A DNA stretch of 64,000 bases from Clostridiales bacterium (GTDB lineage: Bacteria > Bacillota > Clostridia > Oscillospirales > Ruminococcaceae): the NCBI GenBank assembly GCA_003150405.1, contig QAMM01000007.1, positions 170,997 to 234,996 of the forward strand. Reading direction: 5' to 3'. The notes beneath the pieces were generated by a model. It saw only the letters and a program-made list of their open reading frames with translations. It was not told the origin of the DNA and made no database searches. Position 1 is the stretch's first letter. The number at the start of each line of letters is the position of its first letter. The translations under genes and the position numbers were made by a program. Positions 1 through 7,489 of this stretch are shown here, one piece after another.

Positions 1-702
1 TTCCTTGTGCAGATGAAAGCTGCGGAGCTTGAAATCAAAGATAAAATCGTGCCGCTTCAGGTAGATGATGGCAATTACGAGGCTCAGCCCCTGGGAGATA
101 ATGGTCGCCAGCGCCGCACCGCCCGCCGCCATGCCAAGCGGCCCAACGGCAACCAGGTCCAGCACGATGTTGCAGACGCAGGAAATGGCAATAAAAATGA
201 GTGGGTGGCGGGAATCCCCCAAACCGCGCAGAATGGCGCTGACCGCGTTGTAACCCACCACAAAGACGGTTCCGGCGCTTGCAATGAGCACATAGTCCAT
301 TGCGTAGGGGAATGCCTCTGCCGGAGTTTGCATCAACACCAGCAGGGGATAGGTCGCCAGCAGCATAACCACCGTCATTCCCAATGAAACCACGCCGAAC
401 AGGGTCAGCATGGTGCTGATGGTGTCGGTGGCCTCATCCACCCGGTTGGCGCCAACGTACTGGGCAATCAAAATGGTTCCGCCCATCGTCAGGCCGGAAA
501 TAAGGCTCAAGACGATCTGGGTGATCTGGGTACCGGTCGAAACCGCGGAAACGGCCGCCGAATCGCAGAACCAACCGACTACAAACAGGTCGACGGCTCC
601 GTAAAGCGCCTGCAGAAAATTTGCCGCAAGGTAGGGCGCGGCAAAGCAGATTAATGTTTTGGTAATGCTGCCCTCGGTCAGCCGGTTTACCGTGTGCTCC
701 AT
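1..702 (-). CDS. MATE family efflux transporter, N-terminal half (cut by window edge)
   Basis: The frame is open from an ATG at 702 to the window edge, so only the first 234 residues are visible; the family is usually about 450 residues. MATE proteins are cytoplasmic-membrane antiporters that export cationic drugs or metabolites using Na+ or H+ gradients. Seen: a short polar N-terminus (MEHTVNRLTEGSITKTL), then successive hydrophobic helices with family-typical stretches LYGAVDLFVVG, GGTILIAQYVGANRV and ILRGLGDSRHPLIF. The start has AAGGGAGA upstream. A leader ORF and attenuator-like hairpin lie between its promoter and this start. The substrate cannot be told from sequence. MerR-type gene next door is a possible regulator (inference). 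Confidence 0.85.
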   Translation of the reverse strand, partial: MEHTVNRLTEGSITKTLICFAAPYLAANFLQALYGAVDLFVVGWFCDSAAVSAVSTGTQITQIVLSLISGLTMGGTILIAQYVGANRVDEATDTISTMLTLFGVVSLGMTVVMLLATYPLLVLMQTPAEAFPYAMDYVLIASAGTVFVVGYNAVSAILRGLGDSRHPLIFIAISCVCNIVLDLVAVGPLGMAAGGAALATIISQGLSLVIAIIYLKRHDFIFDFKLRSFHLHKE

Positions 703-718
703 AAAAGCTCTGTCTCCC

Positions 719-787
719 TTACTCCATAAACTTAAAAAAACCGGATAAAAAAGCTGGACTCCCCAACCCTCTTATCCGGTAAACCAT
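719..787 (-). CDS. Putative 22-residue leader peptide of the MATE gene
   Basis: A short frame (MVYRIRGLGSPAFLSGFFKFME, stop TAA) starts 12-20 nt downstream of the predicted transcription start, with GGAGG just before the ATG, although the spacing is short. It overlaps both arms of the terminator hairpin at 733-780, the arrangement of translation-dependent attenuators in front of drug-efflux and resistance genes. The product itself is probably irrelevant; ribosome stalling on it would decide whether the hairpin forms. It could also be chance. Confidence 0.45.
   Translation of the reverse strand: MVYRIRGLGSPAFLSGFFKFME
733..780 (-). terminator. Intrinsic terminator/attenuator upstream of MATE gene
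   Basis: Read leftward, ACCGGATAA pairs exactly with TTATCCGGT (740-748 with 772-780) and is followed by seven U. It lies between the promoter at 807-836 and the MATE start at 702, so it should reduce read-through unless it is melted. Confidence 0.65.
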
Positions 788-806
788 TACCCTCCGAGTT
801 TATTTT

Positions 807-836
807 ATAGTAGCATAAAAAAACGCCGCGTGTCAA
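807..836 (-). promoter_or_regulatory. Promoter of the MATE transcription unit
   Basis: Leftward TTGACA (831-836), 18-bp spacer, TACTAT (807-812). The consensus-quality -35 box and the position just upstream of the leader ORF and attenuator make this the likely start of the MATE mRNA. Confidence 0.7.
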
Positions 837-1010
837 GCAGGCATGCAAAGCCCTTTTGACAGAATCCCTCTCAAACGCACCCTCCAAGCAAATTGGCGCC
901 GGTTTTTGCCGCCGCGGACAGAAAGCCCGGCCATTTTCCGCATATGCGGCCTTTCCCGCTCTTTTACAGCAAGCTCTTCCCGCATAAGCACCCCCTGGAG
1001 TCATTTCCAC

Positions 1011-1874
1011 TTACCGGTGCTGCTTCTCCTCAAAAAAAGCGGCTGCCGCTTTGCTTTTTATCAGAAGCCAGGCAATGGCGCCGTTAAACATGCAGCTTAT
1101 TCCACCGGTCAACAGCAAAAACCAGCCCATTTCCGCCGGCCACCCCATTTCACTGGATTGACCGAGCAGTGTCAAAAAGGTTTGTATGGCAGAAAGCGCA
1201 CAGCTGACGGCATAATACCAGCGCACCCAGCGCACACCACACATCAGGGCGGCAGCGAACGCCGTTGCCGCAACAAAGGAAACCAGGCCATACCCAAAGT
1301 TTCTGGTCACGGCACTTGCAATCAGCAGCAAAAAGGCAAGCGCAATTTGAACAGCTCCAATGGTATACACCAGCCGCCTGCCCATCGTTTGCCGACGCAC
1401 CATTTCCGCCTGGATGGCAGCGGCCTGAGCTTCTTTTTGCTGCCGCGGTTCATCGTCGTCTTTGCCAAAATCCAAATTTAAATCCGAGCGTGGCAGGGAA
1501 AGGGCGGATGCCCGCCGCTCCAGCGCCGCCGCAAGCGCCTGGCAGTCCTGAATCCGGCTCATATCCAGCCCGGCAAGCGCCTCTGCATTCAGCCCCGCCG
1601 CCTGCCCCTCTTCGCGGAGACGGCCAGCACAGCTCTGTACCACCTGAACCAACTGCATGGGGCTTGCTTTCATCCGTTTGATCTCCGCAATGGTAAAGCC
1701 GCTTTTGCGCAGGGTTGCCGCTGCTTCCAAATCCGCTAAATCCTGTTCGCTGTACGCGCGGTACACCCGTCCGTTTTCCTCAAAACACCGGGGTGACACC
1801 AGACCCTGTTCCTCATAAAACCGAACGGTCCGCTCGGTCAGCCCAGTCTGACTGCACACCTGTTTCATTTTCAT
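1011..1874 (-). CDS. MerR family regulator with C-terminal membrane domain
   Basis: 287 residues. The N-terminus (VCSQTGLTERTVRFYEEQGL, then YRAYSEQDLADLEAAATLRK) is a classic MerR winged-helix DNA-binding domain. A hydrophilic linker to about residue 165 is followed by four hydrophobic segments (for example VYTIGAVQIALAFLLLIASA), so this appears to be a membrane-anchored regulator rather than the usual soluble effector-binding form. ATG start with AAGGGGGAA upstream. Its own promoter has the 19-bp spacer and dyad typical of MerR control, so autoregulation is likely. The neighbouring MATE gene is a candidate target (inference). Effector unknown. Confidence 0.85.
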   Translation of the reverse strand: MKMKQVCSQTGLTERTVRFYEEQGLVSPRCFEENGRVYRAYSEQDLADLEAAATLRKSGFTIAEIKRMKASPMQLVQVVQSCAGRLREEGQAAGLNAEALAGLDMSRIQDCQALAAALERRASALSLPRSDLNLDFGKDDDEPRQQKEAQAAAIQAEMVRRQTMGRRLVYTIGAVQIALAFLLLIASAVTRNFGYGLVSFVAATAFAAALMCGVRWVRWYYAVSCALSAIQTFLTLLGQSSEMGWPAEMGWFLLLTGGISCMFNGAIAWLLIKSKAAAAFFEEKQHR

Positions 1875-1900
1875 ACCGGATTCCCCCTTCCTTTGAGATT

Positions 1901-1931
1901 ATCATACCATCTGACGTTACGTCGGTGTCAA
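1901..1931 (-). promoter_or_regulatory. MerR-type promoter/operator
   Basis: Leftward TTGACA (1926-1931) and TATGAT (1901-1906) are separated by 19 bp, longer than the optimal 17, and the spacer holds the dyad GACGTAACGTC. This over-long spacer with a central dyad is the hallmark of promoters that MerR-family activators untwist. It precedes the MerR-type gene starting at 1874. Confidence 0.8.
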
Positions 1932-1978
1932 GCAAAACCATAAAATAAATATTTTTGCAAAAAAGTGGCAAAATACCC

Positions 1979-2007
1979 TTGACAAGCTCGAAGGTTTATT
2001 TTATAAT
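1979..2007 (+). promoter_or_regulatory. Promoter of the tRNA-Met/tRNA-Glu unit
   Basis: TTGACA (1979-1984), 17-bp spacer, TATAAT (2002-2007): a full-consensus housekeeping promoter, placed 16 bp before the first tRNA. Confidence 0.85.
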
Positions 2008-2023
2008 TAATAGGCATCAAAAT

Positions 2024-2100
2024 GGCGGTATAGCTCAGTTGGCTAGAGCATTCGGTTCATACCCGAAGTGTCACCGGTTCGAATCCAGTTACCGCTACCA
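2024..2100 (+). tRNA. tRNA-Met (CAU), elongator type
   Basis: 77 nt with encoded CCA. The acceptor stem GGCGGTA pairs with TACCGCT, D-loop AGCTCAGTTGG, anticodon loop TTCATAC in a TTCGG/CCGAA stem, T-loop GGTTCGAATC. The anticodon stem lacks the three G:C pairs of initiator tRNA, so this is the elongator; a tRNA-Ile2 read through a modified C34 is less likely. Confidence 0.93.
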
Positions 2101-2168
2101 ACCACGCAACGGAACTATCCTGGCAACACTCGGCCAGACGCGCGCATTTCTTTCCTTGTGTGGACCAC

Positions 2169-2243
2169 GGCCCGTTGGTCAAGCGGTTAAGACACGGCCC
2201 TTTCACGGCTGTAACACGAGTTCGATTCTCGTACGGGTCACCA
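2169..2243 (+). tRNA. tRNA-Glu (UUC), attachment-site tRNA
   Basis: 75 nt with encoded CCA. GGCCCGT pairs with ACGGGTC (one G:U); anticodon loop CTTTCAC gives UUC; T-arm CGAGTTCGATTCTCG. Its 3' 46 nt recur after the integrase at 59864-59909, so it is the integration target and its 3' end here may be supplied by the element. Confidence 0.95.
2198..2243 (+). other. attL: 46-bp direct repeat with attR
   Basis: From the anticodon loop to the CCA end of tRNA-Glu the sequence is identical to 59864-59909, in the same orientation, at a distance of 57,666 bp. Outside the core both flanks differ. This is the signature of a tyrosine-integrase element in a tRNA 3' end. Confidence 0.85.
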
Positions 2244-2247
2244 TTAT

Positions 2248-2304
2248 AAAACTCTTTGATATGCCCATGTTGTTCGTGCAACATGGGCATACGCAAAAAG
2301 TTTT
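2248..2304 (+). terminator. Long hairpin after tRNA-Glu (element left edge)
   Basis: ATGCCCATGTTG (2261-2272) pairs perfectly with CAACATGGGCAT (2279-2290); the flanks AAAACTCTTTG and CAAAAAGTTTT extend the stem. It follows the tRNA by 5 bp and probably terminates the tRNA transcript, replacing the native terminator now found at 59911-59943. Confidence 0.6.
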
Positions 2305-2660
2305 ATGAAAACCGGATTTCCGGTTAAGCTTTGTTGCTGAATGGGATTTTGCAACGGCTGTTGATGAAACAGCGCCATTAGTGAAAGCTTTCTGCTTTCC
2401 TACCCCGTGGTTCTCACCGGGTCGTCCCCATTGTTTGAGGCTGTGGCTGGACGAAAGTATCATTGTCCCACTGTGTGGGTCATCGCCAAAAAGGGTATCA
2501 TCCTTTTTTGTTGCAGGAACATGAATCGCAAGCGTGTTTGCAACGCGGCTTTCCGGTCAAGGCCACACAGGGAATGTGCTGTAAAATCCGCTATTTGGTT
2601 TTCAAGGTTCTTCGTGGAGTTGGTTGTTCGTCCACGCTTTTGTTTTCTGTTTCAGGAAAC
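2305..2660. other. Non-coding stretch with small hairpins
   Basis: No convincing gene: reading frames here lack family features and cross the tRNA. Small inverted repeats are seen, namely AACCGGA/TCCGGTT near 2312, AAAAAGG/CCTTTTT near 2489 and TTGTTTTCTG/AGGAAACAA near 2640. It may be regulatory or a decayed sequence. Confidence 0.4.
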
Positions 2661-2846
2661 AAAAAACAAGAGCCTGAACGCACATTTGTCGTGTGACACG
2701 TTCAAGCCCTTGACAATTTAAACAAACTCGTGCTAAAGTAGTACGAGAAAGTTACCCTGTTGGTTTTTGAAACGTGTTTCTACCACGGTTCAATTAGTGA
2801 GATAGGATTGCCGTCCAATTCTCAGCTAATGGGGTTTTCTTATTTG
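2661..2846 (-). ncRNA. Predicted structured small RNA of about 186 nt, family not recognised
   Basis: A leftward consensus promoter (2853-2881) predicts a start near 2846. A strong intrinsic terminator ends the unit: the outer stem pairs 2667-2680 with 2699-2712 (14 pairs, two of them G:U), followed by six U. Between them are hairpins: the TCTCA/TGAGA-containing stem at 2790-2830, GAAAC/GTTTC near 2770, and CTCGTACTA/TAGCACGAG at 2727-2747. No ribosome site or reading frame of note. It lies 0.4 kb inside attL, so in the excised circle it would lie a few kb beyond the integrase. It does not match tmRNA, 6S, RNase P or SRP RNA as far as I can judge. Confidence 0.65.
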
Positions 2847-2852
2847 TTTTAA

Positions 2853-2881
2853 AGTGTAGCACGGTTTGGAAAGAATTGCAA
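2853..2881 (-). promoter_or_regulatory. Promoter of the 186-nt small RNA
   Basis: Leftward TTGCAA (2876-2881), 17-bp spacer, TACACT (2853-2858). Confidence 0.7.
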
Positions 2882-2918
2882 GTCCCTTTTTTCGTGCTAT
2901 AAAATCATGTGTCTTTAT

Positions 2919-2945
2919 GACTTCGTGCAGAATCTGCACGAAGTC
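2919..2945. repeat. Palindrome family copy P1
   Basis: Perfect 13+1+13 inverted repeat, arm GACTTCGTGCAGA. Member of an eight-copy family with core consensus ACTTCRYGCAGAW at an odd-base centre. It lies about 40 bp upstream of the small-RNA promoter. Confidence 0.85.
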
Positions 2946-2961
2946 TTTTTTGAAGAACGCA

Positions 2962-2986
2962 ACTTCACGCAGATTCTGCACAAAGT
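2962..2986. repeat. Palindrome family copy P2 (imperfect)
   Basis: Left arm ACTTCACGCAGA, right arm TCTGCACAAAGT: same core as P1 with two broken pairs. Confidence 0.75.
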
Positions 2987-3002
2987 ACCCCCGACAGACC
3001 GC

Positions 3003-3037
3003 AAACAACCTCACGCAGAATCTGCGCGAGGTTGTTT
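3003..3037. repeat. Palindrome family copy P3
   Basis: Arms AAACAACCTCACGCAGA and TCTGCGCGAGGTTGTTT pair at all but one position. The CCTC/GAGG variant of the outer arm is shared with P6 at 56558. Confidence 0.85.
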
Positions 3038-3089
3038 TTGAGGTTCAGTATTTCACCAATTTCATTCGTTAAAAGCTTCCAACTTATCA

Positions 3090-3236
3090 TCAGACCGCCT
3101 GTTCGTCGTCTACGGTTCTGCTTAAATCTTCTAAACCTATAAAGTCCATGCCGTTAACTTCAAGCAGAGCTAAAACCGGTTTGCCATCAAAAATACCGAT
3201 ATAGTAGCCATTATCTTCCCATTTTCTGTTTCTTTC
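3090..3236 (-). pseudogene. C-terminal gene remnant without a start
   Basis: One frame reads RKWEDNGYYIGIFDGKPVLA, then LLEVNGMDFIGLEDLSRTVDDEQAV and a stop at 3090-3092. It looks protein-like, but an in-frame TGA sits directly upstream and there is no start codon or ribosome site. It is probably the tail of a gene lost when this region formed. Family not recognised; chance is possible. Confidence 0.4.
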
Positions 3237-3343
3237 AGTTCAATTATAATTTACATATCAATATTTTAGAAAGTTAATAAAGAATTCTTTAACCAACTAT
3301 TTTTTAAACCTATCACATATCATTATTCAAATACAAACGATAT

Positions 3344-4834
3344 TCATAAACCGAGTTCCACAATCCGGTTGATCGCCTCCAGATTCAGATATTTACGGAA
3401 ATTTTGTGCGAGCAATTCGTACTGGGTTTCCTTGTAATGGCGGTAATCCACTGCAACAAGGGCATTTTCATCAAGCCCTTTACGCTTTAACAGCAGCTGA
3501 AGCAGGGCGTTTGTAAACTCAGTACTATCAAATAAGCCGTGAAGGTAGCTGCCCAGCACATTTCCGCACACTGCGCCGTCCAGGTTTCCGGATGCCGTTT
3601 GACAAAAAGCGTGCGCCCGTTGTCCTGTGCTGGTTCCCATATGGATTTCATACCCTTCCAACGGTTGACTGGAAAGCGCGGAAAAAGGGCCGTCCAGCGG
3701 GCAGACAACGGCATCTGTGCGTCCCCTTGTTTTTTGGCGTGAAAATACAGTTTGAATTGGAAGAAGTCCCATTCCCGCCAACTCACCGTCACATTCAACC
3801 CCCTCCGGATCACACAGCGTTTCGCCAAGCATCTGGTACCCGCCGCAGATGCCTATGAGCAGTGTCCCTTTTGCCGCCAGCTTTTTGACCGCAGCTTCCA
3901 TACCGCTTTGCCGCAGCCACAAAAGATCTCCCATGGTGTTTTTGGTGCCGGGAAGTAGGATAAGATCCGGGCAGCCCAGTTCTTTGGGAACGGTGACGTA
4001 CCGAACACCGACCCCTTCGACCTGCTCTAAGATGTGAAAATCAGTAAAATTGGAAATGTGGGGCAGACGGATAACCACAACATCCAGAACGCCCCTCTGT
4101 TCCCGGTTTGCAAGTCGGGGGGCAAGGCTATCTTCGTCCTCCAAATCCACATCCAAATGAGGCAGAACCCCAACCACCGGAATGCCGGTGAGCTTTTCCA
4201 GCTGTACCAAGCCGGGCCGGAGGATTTCCGGGTCGCCACGAAATTTGTTGATGATAAGCCCCTTAATCATTTTCTGTTCTCTGGGCTCCAAAAGGGCAAT
4301 GGTGCCATAGAGACTTGCAAAAACGCCGCCGCGGTCAATGTCGCCCACCAGTAAAACCGGGGACCGGGCTATTTTCGCCATGCCCATATTGACAAAGTCA
4401 TCTTTTTTGAGGTTGATTTCTGCCGGGCTGCCCGCGCCTTCGAGCACAATGCGATCAAACTGACGGTCAAGAGCAGTATAAGCCGCACGAACAGCCGGGA
4501 AAAGCTCCTGTTTGCGCCGATAATACTCGCTGGCCGGCAAAGTGCCAAATACCCTGCCGTTCACAATGACCTGGCTTTCCATATCGCCGGTTGGCTTGAG
4601 CAGAATGGGATTCATCTGCACGGACGGTTCTACCAGCGCCGCCTCCGCCTGTACAACCTGAGCGCGGCCCATTTCCAGTCCGTCGGCAGTGACGAAGCTG
4701 TTGAGCGCCATATTCTGGCTTTTAAACGGCGCGGTGCTCCATCCATCCTGGCGGAACACCCGACAAAGCCCGGCCGCAATGAGGCTTTTGCCCGCGCCGG
4801 AGGCAACCCCCTGTATCATAATTGCTTTTGCCAA
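3344..4834 (-). CDS. cobQ: Cobyric acid synthase
   Basis: 496 residues, the usual length. CobQ/CbiP amidates adenosyl-cobyrinic acid a,c-diamide four times, using glutamine and ATP, to give adenosylcobyric acid in the cytoplasm. Seen: N-terminal dethiobiotin-synthetase-like P-loop (IQGVASGAGKS), then FKSQNMALNS, EGAGSPAEINLK and DRGGVFASLYGT. The C-terminal class I glutaminase has nucleophile Cys in LIGICGGYQMLG and His in GSYLHGLFD. TTG start with GAGGAGG upstream; it overlaps the 3' end of cobD by 19 nt. It is the last gene of the corrinoid operon. Only weak AT-rich dyads follow, with no strong terminator. Complete and apparently functional. Confidence 0.95.
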   Translation of the reverse strand: MAKAIMIQGVASGAGKSLIAAGLCRVFRQDGWSTAPFKSQNMALNSFVTADGLEMGRAQVVQAEAALVEPSVQMNPILLKPTGDMESQVIVNGRVFGTLPASEYYRRKQELFPAVRAAYTALDRQFDRIVLEGAGSPAEINLKKDDFVNMGMAKIARSPVLLVGDIDRGGVFASLYGTIALLEPREQKMIKGLIINKFRGDPEILRPGLVQLEKLTGIPVVGVLPHLDVDLEDEDSLAPRLANREQRGVLDVVVIRLPHISNFTDFHILEQVEGVGVRYVTVPKELGCPDLILLPGTKNTMGDLLWLRQSGMEAAVKKLAAKGTLLIGICGGYQMLGETLCDPEGVECDGELAGMGLLPIQTVFSRQKTRGRTDAVVCPLDGPFSALSSQPLEGYEIHMGTSTGQRAHAFCQTASGNLDGAVCGNVLGSYLHGLFDSTEFTNALLQLLLKRKGLDENALVAVDYRHYKETQYELLAQNFRKYLNLEAINRIVELGL

Positions 4835-5898
4835 CGTATTTCCTCCTCAAACAAGCGCTGCATGGCGCCAATGAGACATTTATTTTCATTGTGTGTGCGC
4901 ACAGCCGCCCGGCAGTAACCCGGCGGAAGACCGGGATAATTGTCGCAGCTGCGGATCAATATCCCATTTTGTTCCAGCCGGACAGGCAAATTTTGAATCG
5001 GTGAGCGGAAAAAGAGGTAGTTTGCATGGGAACCAATGGGTTCAATGCCGCTCCGCCTAAGCTGTTCCTTCATCCAGCGGCGTTCCCGGCGGATAAGGGC
5101 CTGTGTTTTTTTCAGGTACTCCGTTTCCTGTAAAGCGGCAATTCCCGCCGCCTGTGCAAGGGAGGAAACCGCCCAGGGCGGTCCGGCCAAGAAACACCGT
5201 TCCAGCAGGGCACAGTCGGCCGATAAAAGATATCCAAGCCGGACGCCGGCCATACCGTAAAGCTTGGTAAACGCCTTAAGAACAGCCAAATTAGGGAATT
5301 CTTCCAGCCATTGGGTGCAGGAATGCTGTAGCTCCGGCGGAAGAAACGCCTGAAAGCATTCATCCAGCAAAACCATAGTCTTGTTCTGCCTGCACCGCTC
5401 CAAAATACGGCGGAGCAATCCCGGCTCAACCACCTGTCCGGTTGGATTGTTCGGGGTACAGAGGAACAGGAGCTCCACCTCCGGCGTGAGTTCCGCAAGC
5501 AAAGCATCGTCAATGCAAAAATCCTTCTGCGGTAAAAGCGGATGAAAACGCACCTTGCACCCCACCGTGCGGAGCGCACGCTCGTATTCGGCAAAGGTCG
5601 GAATAGGGAGCAGCGCGCATTTTGGCCTGCGGGCCATCACCAGCCGGTAGATCAAATCCGCTGCGCCGTTACCGCACAGAATAAATTTCTCAGGCAGATG
5701 TTCTGCCCGCGCAAGCGCGCCGGTAAGTTTCCGGCACAGGGGATCGGGGTAACGGTCTGCCATTTGTGCGGCAGCTGCAATGGCGCGCTGCACCCCTTCC
5801 GGCACGCCAAGCGGGTTGACGTTTGCGGAAAAATCCAGCGGTGGTTTCCCATGCCGGCGGATAAACCCTTCGACATCGCCGCCGTGTATCAGCTTCAT
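4816..5898 (-). CDS. cobD: Threonine-phosphate decarboxylase
   Basis: 360 residues. A PLP enzyme of aminotransferase fold type I that makes (R)-1-aminopropan-2-ol O-phosphate from L-threonine phosphate, the linker joined to cobyric acid by CbiB. Seen: HGGD at the N-terminus and FSANVNPLGVP (family signature), LCTPNNPTGQ, DECFQAF, and the PLP lysine in AFTKLYGMAGVRLGYLL (K212). The ATG at 5898 is preceded by GGGAGG and shares ATGA with the cbiB stop, which fixes the start and implies translational coupling. A longer upstream extension in frame is not family-like and was dropped. The C-terminus has CDNYPGLPPGYCRAAVRTHNEN, typical of the family. Confidence 0.93.
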   Translation of the reverse strand: MKLIHGGDVEGFIRRHGKPPLDFSANVNPLGVPEGVQRAIAAAAQMADRYPDPLCRKLTGALARAEHLPEKFILCGNGAADLIYRLVMARRPKCALLPIPTFAEYERALRTVGCKVRFHPLLPQKDFCIDDALLAELTPEVELLFLCTPNNPTGQVVEPGLLRRILERCRQNKTMVLLDECFQAFLPPELQHSCTQWLEEFPNLAVLKAFTKLYGMAGVRLGYLLSADCALLERCFLAGPPWAVSSLAQAAGIAALQETEYLKKTQALIRRERRWMKEQLRRSGIEPIGSHANYLFFRSPIQNLPVRLEQNGILIRSCDNYPGLPPGYCRAAVRTHNENKCLIGAMQRLFEEEIRWQKQL

Positions 5899-6875
5899 AA
5901 CAAACTGCCTCCCATTCCAATAAAAATTGCCATACGTAGCAGAATACAGGCCATCAGGCTCAGCATTGTGGTGACCCAAAGCAGGCGGTTGGCGCGCAGA
6001 ATATCCCTTGGTTCAATAGGGCGAAGACGGTCGCCAATGGTGGGCTTGCGCACAAGCTTGCCAAAGTAGCTTGTGTCACCCGCAAGCTGCACGCCCAGCG
6101 CTCCGGCATAGACCGACTCGGTTTGAGCGGAATTTGGGCTGGCATGGTTGTGCCGGTCGCGCCGGAAAATCCGCCAGGCATTTTTGAGCGAAAATCCGGA
6201 CAATCCGGCTGCAAGCACTGTCAACAATGCGCTCAACCGAGCCGGGAGAAAATTGGCAGCATCGTCCAAACGGGCCGCTGCTTTCCCAAAGAAACGGTAA
6301 CGGTCATTTTTATATCCAACCATACTGTCCATTGTATTAATCGCCTTGTAAAACATGCCAAGCGGCGCGCCGCCCAGCGCAAGAAAAAACATGGGGGCAA
6401 TAACGCCGTCGCTGCTATTTTCCGCTACGGTTTCAACCGCTGCGCGGGTAACGCCCTCTGCGGTCAGAGACTTGGTGTCCCGCCCAACGATGCGTCCCAC
6501 CGCTTTGCGTGCGCCCGGCAGGTCCCCGGCAGCAAGCCGGAGGAAAACCGCTTTACTGGCCTGTGCAAGGCCCCTAGCGGCGAGAACCTGGTAACACATC
6601 CAGCATTCGGCGGCAAAGCAAAGCAGGGGATGTACCAAACAGAGCAGCCAGAGGCAGGCAAAAGAAACGCCCCAGGAGAGGAGCGGCAGCACAACTGCAA
6701 GTAGAATTCCACCGGCCAACTCCCCCCTCGGCGTTTTAGGAAACAGACACCGGAGCAGCTTTTCCAGCCAGGTGATCAGTTTTCCCATCGCAACCACCGG
6801 ATGCGGCAGCCAAAGGGGATCGCCAAGCAAAAAATCCAGTAGAAATCCCACCGCAAGCGCAATGGTATGGTTCAA
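5895..6875 (-). CDS. cbiB: Adenosylcobinamide-phosphate synthase
   Basis: 326 residues from a TTG at 6875. Integral membrane enzyme that attaches aminopropanol or its phosphate to cobyric acid, giving cobinamide (phosphate). Seen: GFLLDFLLGDPLWLPHPVVAMG at the N-terminus, then the conserved block TVAENSSDGVIAPMFF followed by YKAINTMDSMVGYKND, and several membrane helices. Start choice: AAAGGGGC lies eight bases upstream and the TTG overlaps the preceding phosphatase stop as TTGA, matching coupling used throughout this operon. An ATG 57 nt further upstream would overlap the previous gene by 61 nt and adds a polar non-family N-terminus. Stop overlaps the cobD start. Confidence 0.93.
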   Translation of the reverse strand: MNHTIALAVGFLLDFLLGDPLWLPHPVVAMGKLITWLEKLLRCLFPKTPRGELAGGILLAVVLPLLSWGVSFACLWLLCLVHPLLCFAAECWMCYQVLAARGLAQASKAVFLRLAAGDLPGARKAVGRIVGRDTKSLTAEGVTRAAVETVAENSSDGVIAPMFFLALGGAPLGMFYKAINTMDSMVGYKNDRYRFFGKAAARLDDAANFLPARLSALLTVLAAGLSGFSLKNAWRIFRRDRHNHASPNSAQTESVYAGALGVQLAGDTSYFGKLVRKPTIGDRLRPIEPRDILRANRLLWVTTMLSLMACILLRMAIFIGMGGSLL

Positions 6876-7489
6876 AAATGCCCAGCCCCTTTCGTTATTT
6901 TCTGTATACAGAAGCTTTGTCCATGTAGCCACTGCTCCTCGGTCAGCCAGCCCGAAAGGCGCACGCCGTTTTGAACATGCCAGTCAAAATAAGGCCGTCT
7001 TGGCAGTGCGTGTTGGCTGAAAATAGCCATAATGGTTCCGCCGTGGACGACAAAACAGAGCTTTTCTTCTCCGCTTTCCAGCGCCCGGCTGATCACCTGC
7101 CGGAATTGGCAGCAAACCCGCGTGGTAAATTCTTCTTGGCACTCCCCACCGGGACAGCGGGCAAGGCAGCCGGAATCCACCCAGGCGCGATAAGCTGCAC
7201 TGCAGCGCAGTTCGGCGAAATTGTGCCCTTCAAACGCCCCGAAATCCATTTCTGCAAACCCGGGACAGCACACCTGCTCCGCATTTGGGAACAAAACAGC
7301 AGCCGATTGGGCGGTGCGCAATAACGGCGTAATATAAACCCGGCGGACTGCCGCGTCCTCTGGAGCTGGATGCAGCGCACCGCGTCCGGCCGGACTGAGC
7401 GGCTCGTCCGTGCGCCCAATGTAACGCTTCTCCATATTGCCTTTTGTTGCGCCATGCCGGTAAAAAACAAGCTCTATCACACGGCTCAT
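6872..7489 (-). CDS. cobC: Histidine phosphatase, alpha-ribazole phosphatase type
   Basis: 205 residues. The catalytic RHG motif is in VFYRHGATKGNMEKRYIGRT, the second Arg in PLLRTAQSA, the acid in EMDFGAFEG, and the second His in FVVHGGTIMAIF, so all phosphoglycerate-mutase-superfamily catalytic residues are present. In this operon it would dephosphorylate alpha-ribazole-5'-phosphate or adenosylcobalamin-5'-phosphate in nucleotide-loop assembly. The family is broad, so the role rests on context: it starts at an ATGA overlap with the CobU-like gene and ends in a TTGA overlap with cbiB. Confidence 0.87.
   Translation of the reverse strand: MSRVIELVFYRHGATKGNMEKRYIGRTDEPLSPAGRGALHPAPEDAAVRRVYITPLLRTAQSAAVLFPNAEQVCCPGFAEMDFGAFEGHNFAELRCSAAYRAWVDSGCLARCPGGECQEEFTTRVCCQFRQVISRALESGEEKLCFVVHGGTIMAIFSQHALPRRPYFDWHVQNGVRLSGWLTEEQWLHGQSFCIQKITKGAGHF

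Noticed and set aside
732-1010. 92-codon leftward frame between the MerR and MATE genes
   Set aside because: It covers the MATE promoter, leader and terminator; composition is that of GC-rich random sequence.
2057-2463. Reading frames of 79-117 codons crossing the tRNA genes
   Set aside because: They read through clear tRNA structures on either strand and have no ribosome sites or family features.
2826-3014. 62-codon leftward frame through palindromes P1-P2
   Set aside because: It is formed by the palindromes and covers the small-RNA promoter; no ribosome site.
2919-3037. CRISPR-like array formed by the three left-end palindromes
   Set aside because: Units are unevenly spaced, differ in sequence, are palindromic throughout, and no cas genes are present; other copies lie singly at promoters.
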